Source: Polaromonas sp. C04 (GTDB taxonomy: Bacteria; Pseudomonadota; Gammaproteobacteria; Burkholderiales; Burkholderiaceae_C). From it: a stretch of DNA of 64,000 bases. A program made the position numbers and the translations under genes. The number at the start of each line of letters is the position of its first letter. Position 1 is the first letter of the stretch. Below are positions 49,576 through 55,684 of the stretch, one piece after another. The notes under the pieces are model-generated. The model was given only the letters and a program-made list of their open reading frames with translations, made no database searches and had not been told where the DNA came from. The stretch covers positions 124,001-188,000 of the forward strand of contig NZ_MUNS01000025.1 of NCBI RefSeq assembly GCF_002002705.1, in the 5' to 3' direction.

Positions 49576-50426
49576 CCCAGTTTTTCACTGAAGCAGGCTC
49601 TGTCGAAGCCGTCAACACCCGCATGGGCAAGGACATCAACCCGCGCCTGAAGGAGGTGATGGCATCACTCATCAAGCATCTTCATGCCTTCGCCAAGGAC
49701 ATCCACCTGACCCAGGAGGAGTGGGATATTGCGATTGACTTCCTGACCAGGACCGGCCAGATGTGCAGCGAAGAGCGGCAGGAATTCATCCTGCTGAGCG
49801 ACACGCTGGGCTTTTCCATGCTGGTGGATACCATCAATAACCGCCGCCCGGTGGGAGCCACCGAAAACACGGTGTTCGGCCCGTTCCATGTCGCTGGCGC
49901 GCCCGAGCGTCAGATGGGCGAGAACATCTCGCTCGACGGCAAGGGGGAGAGCTGTCTTTTCGAGGGGCGGGTGATCGATCTGCATGGAGAGCCCATCCAG
50001 GGCGCGCGCATCGATGTGTGGTCGGACAACGCCGACGGTTTCTACGACGTGCAGCAGCCCGGTATCCAGCCGAAATGGAACAACCGGGGAATTTTCACCA
50101 CCGGCGCGGACGGCAAATACAGTTTCGTGGGGATAAAGCCCGTGTCCTATCCCATCCCCGACGACGGCCCGGTCGGCAAGATGCTCGCTCATCTGGGGCG
50201 CCATCCCCACCGGCCCGCGCACATGCACTTCATGGTTACCGCGCCCGGGTTCCAGAAGCTGGTCACCCATACCTTCGTCGGTGGCGATCCGTACATCACG
50301 TCGGACACGGTGTTTGGCGTGAAGGAAACGCTGGTGGCTCCGTTCGAGCATGTCAACGACGGCAAGACCGTTTGGCACTCACCCTTCGACTTCGTGCTCA
50401 CTCCGGTGCCGAGTGTCTCGCGGTGA
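49572..50426 (+). CDS. Hydroxyquinol 1,2-dioxygenase
   Basis: Intradiol ring-cleaving dioxygenase that turns hydroxyquinol (benzene-1,2,4-triol) into maleylacetate. The 284 residues show the Fe(III) ligands Tyr158, Tyr193, His217 and His219 in GFYDVQQPG, VSYPIPDDGP and HRPAHMHF. The N-terminal helical dimer domain (ending near residue 95) and the NTVFGPFHVAGAPERQMG block separate the hydroxyquinol group from catechol 1,2-dioxygenases. Its ATG overlaps the LivM-type permease stop (ATGA), so uptake and ring cleavage are translationally coupled. Last gene of the operon. Confidence 0.93.
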   Translation: MTQFFTEAGSVEAVNTRMGKDINPRLKEVMASLIKHLHAFAKDIHLTQEEWDIAIDFLTRTGQMCSEERQEFILLSDTLGFSMLVDTINNRRPVGATENTVFGPFHVAGAPERQMGENISLDGKGESCLFEGRVIDLHGEPIQGARIDVWSDNADGFYDVQQPGIQPKWNNRGIFTTGADGKYSFVGIKPVSYPIPDDGPVGKMLAHLGRHPHRPAHMHFMVTAPGFQKLVTHTFVGGDPYITSDTVFGVKETLVAPFEHVNDGKTVWHSPFDFVLTPVPSVSR

Positions 50427-50501
50427 GGGTGGAAACACCATACCATTCCCTTTTACCGCCGCGCCAAAGCACACCAGCATTGTCAGACTGGTGACTGCCT
50501 T

Positions 50502-50843
50502 TCACGCAGTGTCGTGCGCGTGCGCCATCACATCGATGGCCAGCGCCGAGTGTGCATAGGCCCCGCCCGCGCGCATCTCGGCGGCCACCCAGATGGCTTC
50601 CATGATCTCCTGCTCGGTGGCGCCGGCCTTCAGGGCGGCTTGGGTGTGGCCGCGAATGCAATACGGGCACTGGGTCACGTGCGCCACCGCCACCGCGATC
50701 AACTGCTTGGTCTTGCCCGGCAGGGCGCCGTCGGCAAACACGCTGGCGCTGAACGCCTTGAAGGCCTCCAGCGGCTTGGGCGCGAGCTCGCGGCGCTTGC
50801 GCGCAATCTCTGCCGTGGAGGGGGGATAAAGGGATGTGTCCAT
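50502..50843 (-). CDS. Carboxymuconolactone decarboxylase/AhpD-family protein
   Basis: 113-residue AhpD-like protein. The CxxC redox pair lies in THV/TQCPYCIRGHTQAALK (Cys-Pro-Tyr-Cys, about residues 58-61) with the downstream His of the family (GH), as in AhpD-type peroxidases that reduce peroxides with thiols. The C-terminal AYAHSALAIDVMAHAHDTA is His-rich. It is the last gene of a four-gene unit with another AhpD-like protein, DUF488 and a Rieske-FAD reductase; the gap to the upstream gene is 43 nt. Confidence 0.9.
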   Translation of the reverse strand: MDTSLYPPSTAEIARKRRELAPKPLEAFKAFSASVFADGALPGKTKQLIAVAVAHVTQCPYCIRGHTQAALKAGATEQEIMEAIWVAAEMRAGGAYAHSALAIDVMAHAHDTA

Positions 50844-50886
50844 GGGGATCCTTGTCGATTGGCTTGCAGGGTGTGGGGGGGCTCGC

Positions 50887-51351
50887 TCAGCCGGCGCGCG
50901 CGGCCGGCTGGTAGATGCCCGCTTCGGAGCGGAACGGCACCGCCAGGCGGTTCCAGCCGTTGATGGCGATAACGGCGAGTGTCAGGTCGACGATCGCCTT
51001 TTCGTCAAACTGGCGCCGTACCTCCTCATAGAGTTCGTCGGACACCTCGTGCCCGGCCAGTTGCGTGAGCGCCTCGGCCCAGGCCAGTGCGGCGCGCTCG
51101 CGCTCGGTGTAGAACGTCGTCTCGCGCCACGCCGGCAGCAGGTACAGGCGCTGCTCGGTCTCGCCGGCGGCGCGCGCATCCTTGGTGTGCATGTCCAGGC
51201 AGTAGGCGCAGCCGTTGATCTGCGACACGCGCATCTTCACCAGCTCGATCAGCGACGGCTCCAGCCCGCATCCGCGCACATACTTCTCCAAGCCCAGCAT
51301 CGCCTGAAAGGCGCCGGGCGAAGCCTTCTTGTAATCGATTCGTTCTGTCAT
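50887..51351 (-). CDS. AhpD-family alkylhydroperoxidase-like protein
   Basis: 154-residue member of the carboxymuconolactone decarboxylase-like family. After MTERIDYKKASPGAFQAMLGLE come the core helices with CxxC in INGCAYCLDMHTKDARAAG (Cys-Ala-Tyr-Cys, about 48-51), the catalytic His five residues later (MHT), and the ALAWAEALTQLAG helix. This is the typical peroxidase/thiol-reductase AhpD motif E-x11-CxxC-x3-H. The electron donor could be the upstream reductase, but that is inference. It starts 12 nt after the DUF488 stop. Confidence 0.92.
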   Translation of the reverse strand: MTERIDYKKASPGAFQAMLGLEKYVRGCGLEPSLIELVKMRVSQINGCAYCLDMHTKDARAAGETEQRLYLLPAWRETTFYTERERAALAWAEALTQLAGHEVSDELYEEVRRQFDEKAIVDLTLAVIAINGWNRLAVPFRSEAGIYQPAARAG

Positions 51352-51363
51352 GTTGGTTTTCCT

Positions 51364-51735
51364 TCAAAGAGTTGTCAAAAGAAATTCCCGCATGGCGACC
51401 GCGTTGTTGTGCGCCTCGTCATGGGCGCCATACACGAGCGTGATCGTGCCCTGGCGCGCCAGCACGCGCAGGGATTCGAGCAGATCGGCGTGCGGGCGCA
51501 GTTCCGCCGCGTAGCGCCGGCGAAACTCGGGCCACAGCGCCGGGTCGTGGCCGAACCACTGGCGCAATTCGGTGCTCGGCGCGAGGTCTTTCGTCCATTG
51601 GTCCAGGGCCAATGTTTCTTTCTTGACGCCGCGCGGCCACAAGCGGTCGATCAGGATGCGCGTGCCGTCGCCGGGCGCGGGCGGCTCGTAGGCGCGCTTG
51701 ATCTGGACGTGGCTGGCGGGGATTTTCGTGCTCAT
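51364..51735 (-). CDS. DUF488 family protein (YeaO-like)
   Basis: 123-residue protein of the DUF488 family. It has RAYEPPAPGDGTRILIDRLWPRGV with the Arg-rich motif, then ELRQWFGHDPALWPEFRRRYAAEL and LVYGAHDEAHNNA. No biochemical role is established for the family; the conserved HD and RLWPRG pattern suggests nucleotide or metal chemistry. Its ATG overlaps the reductase stop by 4 nt, so it is tied to that enzyme's expression. In many genomes DUF488 proteins occur near redox or nitrosative-stress genes. Confidence 0.9.
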   Translation of the reverse strand: MSTKIPASHVQIKRAYEPPAPGDGTRILIDRLWPRGVKKETLALDQWTKDLAPSTELRQWFGHDPALWPEFRRRYAAELRPHADLLESLRVLARQGTITLVYGAHDEAHNNAVAMREFLLTTL

Positions 51736-53291
51736 GTCAATGCCTTTGTCGCGGCTTGGCCGGCGACCATGGCACGTTCGAATTCGACTTCGGCGCGCAG
51801 CCCCTCCAGGTCCCGGTGGATCACGGCGACCGCCAGCTTGCGGCCGCCGCGCCGGTAGGTGATGGTGCAGTCCCGCACGTCCAGGGACCCGTCGATGTCG
51901 GCATGGTCCCAGTCTTTGGCGTGGCCCACGTAGGCCAGACCAAAGTCGTACTGTTCCGTCCAGAAAAAGGGAACGGCGTCGTAGCGCTCGCGCCGGCCCA
52001 GCAGATTGCGCGCGGCGGTCTGCCCCTGGCGCCCGGCCACCACCCAGTGTTCGACGCGGATGCGCTCGCCACTCAGGCGGTCGGGCCAGCTCGCGATGTC
52101 GCCCGCCGCAAAGATCCCCGGCGCGCTGGTCTGCAGGTATTCGTCCACCACCACACCGCGTTCGACCGCCAGGCCGGCCTGCTCGGCCAGCGCGGTCTCG
52201 GGGCGCACGCCCACCCCGATAACGACCAGATCCGCCGACAGCTCTTCGCCGTTTTGCAGCGTGACTTTATCCGCGTCGATGCGTGTCGCACTGGTGCCCA
52301 GGTGGAACACCACGCCGTGTTGTTCGTGCAGCGTGCGGATGAAGTTGCCGGCCTGCGGCCCCAGGATTTTCTCCATCGGGCAGGTTTCGAGTCCCACCAC
52401 ATGCACCTCGATGTTGCGCGCCCGCAGCGATGCCGCCACTTCCAGTCCGATGAAGCTCGCGCCGATCACCACGGCGCGGCGCGCGGCCTGCGTCTTGCCG
52501 GCCAGCGCTTCGCCGTCGGCCTGCGTGCGCAGGTAGTGCACGTGCGGCAGGTCGGCCCCTGCAATGGGCAGCCTGACCGGCTCGGCCCCCGTGGCCAGCA
52601 GCAGTGCGCCATAGGCCAGGCTGCTGCCATCGGCGAGCTGCAGCCGGCGCTGCGCGACGTCGATGCGCACGACCCGCGTGTTCAGGCGCAGATCGATCTG
52701 GTGCTCCTGGTAAAACCCGGGCGAGCGCAGCGGCAGCCACTCGGGGGGCGCCGTGCCGGCAAGAAAGTTTTTAGACAGATTGGGCCGGTCGCAGGGCGGC
52801 GCCGCATCGGCACTGAGCATTGTGACGGGGCCGCTGTAGCCCTCGCGACGCAGGGTGATGGCCGCTGCATCGCCGGCCGCGCCACCGCCGATGATGACGA
52901 TCGATTCGGGCAGGGCGGATGCCGCCGGAGCGGGGTGGGCGGGCGCACCGGCCTGCTTTGCAGTGACATAGACCGTGGTGCCACGCCGCTCGACGCGCCA
53001 GCAGGGTAGCGGGCCGAGCGCCGGTGCGCGCAGCACTTCGCCGGTGCGCAGGCTAAAGCAGGCGTGGTGCCAGGGACAGCGCAGCGTGTCGCCCACCAGC
53101 AGGCCATCGGCCAGCGGCGCGCCATAGTGGGTGCAGGTCGCGCCCACGGCAAAAAGCTCGTTCCCGTGGCGCGCGAGGATCACCGCCTCGCCCTGTGCAT
53201 GGCCGAGCAGCATGCCGTTGTCCGGGATTTTCGCCAGCGCAACGCCGGCTCCGAAGTCGTCGCCTTCGAGGGCCGGGGTCTCGTCACTCAT
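51732..53291 (-). CDS. Rieske-FAD pyridine nucleotide-disulfide oxidoreductase (AIFM3-like)
   Basis: 519-residue cytoplasmic fusion. Residues 1-115 are a Rieske [2Fe-2S] domain with ligands Cys53, His55 (CTHYG) and Cys72, His75 (CPWHHACF). The rest is a two-dinucleotide-binding reductase: FAD motif IVIIGGGAAGDAAA (about 132-145), second GxGxxG in AVVIGASFIGLEVA, FAD-closing AAGDIASWPD, and a C-terminal reductase domain. It resembles AIFM3/rubredoxin-reductase-like proteins and may feed electrons to a peroxidase or oxygenase. Start ATG 53291 is preceded by GGAGG. It heads the unit and overlaps a small leader ORF. Confidence 0.92.
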   Translation of the reverse strand: MSDETPALEGDDFGAGVALAKIPDNGMLLGHAQGEAVILARHGNELFAVGATCTHYGAPLADGLLVGDTLRCPWHHACFSLRTGEVLRAPALGPLPCWRVERRGTTVYVTAKQAGAPAHPAPAASALPESIVIIGGGAAGDAAAITLRREGYSGPVTMLSADAAPPCDRPNLSKNFLAGTAPPEWLPLRSPGFYQEHQIDLRLNTRVVRIDVAQRRLQLADGSSLAYGALLLATGAEPVRLPIAGADLPHVHYLRTQADGEALAGKTQAARRAVVIGASFIGLEVAASLRARNIEVHVVGLETCPMEKILGPQAGNFIRTLHEQHGVVFHLGTSATRIDADKVTLQNGEELSADLVVIGVGVRPETALAEQAGLAVERGVVVDEYLQTSAPGIFAAGDIASWPDRLSGERIRVEHWVVAGRQGQTAARNLLGRRERYDAVPFFWTEQYDFGLAYVGHAKDWDHADIDGSLDVRDCTITYRRGGRKLAVAVIHRDLEGLRAEVEFERAMVAGQAATKALT

Positions 53292-53409
53292 GGCAGCCTC
53301 CACGCACGCTGGTTGCCGTGCCCGGCCGTCGCGCATGGGCGCCATGCGCTCCACCAGGGCCGCTCGCGAGCCGGCATGCGGCTGCGAAAATCACGTCCAG
53401 CGATTTCAT
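53284..53409 (-). CDS. Short leader ORF (41 aa) with strong ribosome site
   Basis: ATG at 53409 follows a near-ideal AGGAGGT at 6-nt spacing. The frame runs 41 codons (starts MKSLDVIFAAACRLASGPG) and stops at 53284, overlapping the first codons of the Rieske-FAD gene. It could be a small protein, a leader that couples translation, or the remnant of an older gene. I recognise no family; the composition (His, Gly, Arg, Ala) is not that of a stable domain. Nothing else was seen in the 53292-53508 gap. Confidence 0.45.
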   Translation of the reverse strand: MKSLDVIFAAACRLASGPGGAHGAHARRPGTATSVRGGCHE

Positions 53410-53508
53410 GATCTACCTCCTGCAATGACAGCGATACGACCCCGGCGATGAGGTGCTCGCAGCATCGCACCACCGTGCGCTAAAGCATACGCGCGGTGTG
53501 CCGCACGA

Positions 53509-53997
53509 TCATTCAGTAGGGGTATCGATCCGCCGCAGGCTCTGCACGGTCTGCAGGCAGGCCTGCGCCGCCTCCGTGCCCTTCACGACGAAATGCTCGG
53601 TGAAGAAGCGCCGGTGCTCCTCGTGCTCGTGAAAGCGTATCGGCGTCAGCACGGCGGAGAGCACCGGCACGCCGGTCTCCAGCTGCACCGACATCAGCGC
53701 CTTGATCACCGCATCGGCGACGAACTCGTGACGGTAGATGCCACCGTCCACTATGAGGCCGCAGGCCACGATGGCGGCGTAGCGGCCGCATTGGGCGAGC
53801 TTCTTGGCGTGCAGCGGAATCTCGAAGGCGCCGGGCACCTCGAACACATCGATGGCCTGGCGTGGCACGCCGTGGCGTTCCATCTCCGCGAGAAACGCGT
53901 CGCGCCCCTGGTTGACGATGTCGTGATGCCAGTGCGCCTGGATGAACGCAAAGCGCGCGTCGGCTGGGAGCTTGGGGTGATGATCGGTCTGACTCAT
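53509..53997 (-). CDS. ribH: 6,7-dimethyl-8-ribityllumazine synthase, type II
   Basis: Makes the riboflavin precursor from 3,4-dihydroxybutanone 4-phosphate and the ribityl pyrimidinedione. The 162 residues read FAFIQAHWHHDIVNQGRDAF, EVPGAFEIPLHAKKLAQ, GLIVDGGIYRHEFVADAVI and VLTPIRFHEHEEHRRFF; this is the decameric RibH2 class known from Brucella and relatives. The other lumazine synthase class would have a different HGI-type motif. It is alone, with no other rib gene nearby, behind an FMN riboswitch. The ATG at 53997 is chosen because a GAGG site lies 6 nt upstream. A class II enzyme is usually a second copy, so a ribH1 is expected elsewhere. Confidence 0.95.
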   Translation of the reverse strand: MSQTDHHPKLPADARFAFIQAHWHHDIVNQGRDAFLAEMERHGVPRQAIDVFEVPGAFEIPLHAKKLAQCGRYAAIVACGLIVDGGIYRHEFVADAVIKALMSVQLETGVPVLSAVLTPIRFHEHEEHRRFFTEHFVVKGTEAAQACLQTVQSLRRIDTPTE

Positions 53998-54003
53998 GGA
54001 TTT

Positions 54004-54014
54004 CCTCGCTGAGG
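54004..54014 (-). promoter_or_regulatory. Small hairpin over the ribH ribosome site
   Basis: On the minus strand CCTC-AGC-GAGG forms a 4-bp hairpin whose right arm (54007-54004) is the GAGG ribosome site, 6 nt before the ATG. Together with the riboswitch upstream it could serve as the expression platform. Stability is low, so confidence is limited. Confidence 0.4.
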
Positions 54015-54094
54015 TAGCTACCAAAAATCAGGGCGAACGCAAGCAGCGGCCGGCACTCGCGCAGGCGCGCGCGCAAGGTCGTCAACCTCGCGAT

Positions 54095-54242
54095 CTCTTT
54101 CATCCGGACTTTGACCGTCGGCTTCGGAATTGCACCGAATCTGCTGACCCCACCCAGGCTTCACGCCAGGGCGGGCGCTCGCGGGCTGATGCGATTGCTC
54201 GCCATTACCGCCGGTGGGGACTTTCACCCCGCCCTGAGAACG
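54095..54242 (-). promoter_or_regulatory. FMN riboswitch (RFN element) before ribH
   Basis: Read on the minus strand, this leader has the RFN conserved blocks in order: GGGCGGGGTGAAAGTCCCC-ACCGGCGGTAA near 54237-54208, AGCCCGCGAGC near 54187-54177, then GGTCAGCAGATTCGGTG, CAATTCCGAAGCCGACGGT and AAAGTCCGGATGAAAGAGA down to about 54095. The P1 to P6 helices can be paired by eye. It lies about 100 nt before the ribH ATG. FMN binding would switch ribH off; by which platform is not certain. A -10-like TAAAAT (54280-54275) precedes it. Confidence 0.93.
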
Positions 54243-54284
54243 CTTGGGCCCGCGATGGCTCGCGGGACGGGGATATTTTAATCT

Positions 54285-54749
54285 TCAGGCGATCTCGGCG
54301 ATCTCGGCGATCAGCTCGATCTCCACGCAGGCGCCCATCGGGATTTGCGCCACGCCGAAGGCACTGCGCGCATGGGCGCCCTTGTCGCCAAACACCTGGC
54401 CGATCAGCTCGCTGGCGCCGTTGGTGACCAGGTGCTGCTCGGTGAAGCTGCCGGTCGAATTGACGAGCGACATGAGCTTGACGATGCGTTTGACTTTGTT
54501 GAGATCCCCTACGGCAGCATGCAGCGTGCCCATGAGGTCGATCGCCACGGCGCGCGCCGCCGCCTTGCCCTCTTCGGTGCTGATGTCTTTGCCGAACTGG
54601 CCGACCCAGGGCGTGCCATTCTTTTTCGCAATGTGGCCGCTCAGGAACACCAGGTTGCCGGTCTGCACGAACGGCACGTAGGCCGCGGCGGGTGTGGCGA
54701 CGGCGGGCAGGGTGATGCCGAGTTCTTTCAGTTTGTCGTAAACGCTCAT
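54285..54749 (-). CDS. RidA/YjgF-family protein
   Basis: 154-residue RidA/YjgF/Rid-family protein, a small trimeric enamine/imine deaminase fold. The sequence has LKELGITLPAVATPAAAYVPF, LVFLSGHIAKKNGTPWVGQFG with the typical GQ motif, and AFGVAQIPMGACVEIELIAEIA at the end. The RidA catalytic Arg (in a VRSAVGVAxLP-like context) corresponds here to HARSAFGVAQIPMG, with Arg present. The end contains a short 9-nt tandem repeat encoding EIAEIAEIA. Its ATG overlaps the transglutaminase stop by 4 nt, so it is the last gene of that unit. Confidence 0.92.
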   Translation of the reverse strand: MSVYDKLKELGITLPAVATPAAAYVPFVQTGNLVFLSGHIAKKNGTPWVGQFGKDISTEEGKAAARAVAIDLMGTLHAAVGDLNKVKRIVKLMSLVNSTGSFTEQHLVTNGASELIGQVFGDKGAHARSAFGVAQIPMGACVEIELIAEIAEIA

Positions 54750-55684
54750 GGTGAGTCCTCTGGAAATGGTAAATCGATGGGCTCCACTGTAACGCGCACC
54801 TCGAGCGTGTGGTCGGCCCCGCCATGGATCACGCCGCGCAGGGGCGCGACGTCGCCGTAGTCGCGCCCGAGCGCCAGCGTGACGTAGTCTTCGCCCGGCG
54901 TGCCGGCGCCAAGGCGGTCGTTCGTCGGGTCGAAGTCGCACCAGAGCGGGCCACCCGACAGTTCAGGCAGGTCGGGCAGGAGGTCGGGTAAGTAGAGCGA
55001 GACCCAGGCATGCGAGGCGTCGCTGCCGACCAGCCGGGGCTGGCCCGGCGGCGGTTGCGTCAGCAGGTAGCCGCTGACGTAACGCGCGGGCAGGCCCATC
55101 GCGCGCAGGCAGCCCACCATGATGTGCGCAAAGTCCTGGCAGACCCCGGCGCGCTGGGCCAGGGCCTCCAGCACCGGTGTGCCGACTTCGGTGCTTTCGG
55201 GTTCGTAGCGGAACTCGCCGTGGATGCGCGCCATCAGGTCGCGCGCGGCGGCCAGCAGCGGCACGCCCGGGCCGAAGCTGGGCCGCGCATACGCCGTGAA
55301 ATCATCGTGGCGCGGGACCAGGGGTGACGCAAACACGAAGCCCGCGGCCGCATCGTACGGAGCCCCGGCGCGGTAGTGGAAGCGGTCGCGCACCTGCTCC
55401 CAGGGCAACGTGCTGCACGGTGCGGTGACTGCGCTGGTGGACACCGCGCTGGTTGCGATCACGGCGAGCTCGTCATGCTCGACCTGCAGCGAAAAAAACG
55501 ATCGCGTGTTGCCAAACACGTCCTGCGTTTCGCTGAAGTCGGCCGGTGCGGGATGCACGTCCAGCTTGTGGCTGACGAGCTTTTGGGCCGCCGTGTCCAG
55601 CGGCTTCAGATACGCCATGTGCTGCGCGGTCTTGACCGGCGGCGTGTACTCAAAACGGGTTTCGTGGATGACGCGCAGATCCAT
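54746..55684 (-). CDS. Transglutaminase-like protease
   Basis: 312-residue protein with an N-terminal bacterial transglutaminase-associated beta domain (DLRVIHETRFEYTPPVKTAQH) and a transglutaminase-like core. The Cys-His-Asp triad is visible: AGVCQDFAHIMVGCLRAMG (Cys), GSDASHAWVSLYLPD (His) and WCDFDPTNDR (Asp). Such proteins are most likely cysteine proteases or amidases rather than crosslinkers. It lies between the ATP-grasp/alpha-E gene (1-nt overlap, TGATG) and the RidA gene (4-nt overlap). The cytoplasmic location is suggested by the lack of a signal peptide. Confidence 0.93.
   Translation of the reverse strand: MDLRVIHETRFEYTPPVKTAQHMAYLKPLDTAAQKLVSHKLDVHPAPADFSETQDVFGNTRSFFSLQVEHDELAVIATSAVSTSAVTAPCSTLPWEQVRDRFHYRAGAPYDAAAGFVFASPLVPRHDDFTAYARPSFGPGVPLLAAARDLMARIHGEFRYEPESTEVGTPVLEALAQRAGVCQDFAHIMVGCLRAMGLPARYVSGYLLTQPPPGQPRLVGSDASHAWVSLYLPDLLPDLPELSGGPLWCDFDPTNDRLGAGTPGEDYVTLALGRDYGDVAPLRGVIHGGADHTLEVRVTVEPIDLPFPEDSP

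Noticed and set aside
54018-54227. A 69-codon open frame on the minus strand upstream of ribH
   Set aside because: It lies wholly within the ribH leader and covers the FMN riboswitch; RNA structure explains the sequence better than a protein.
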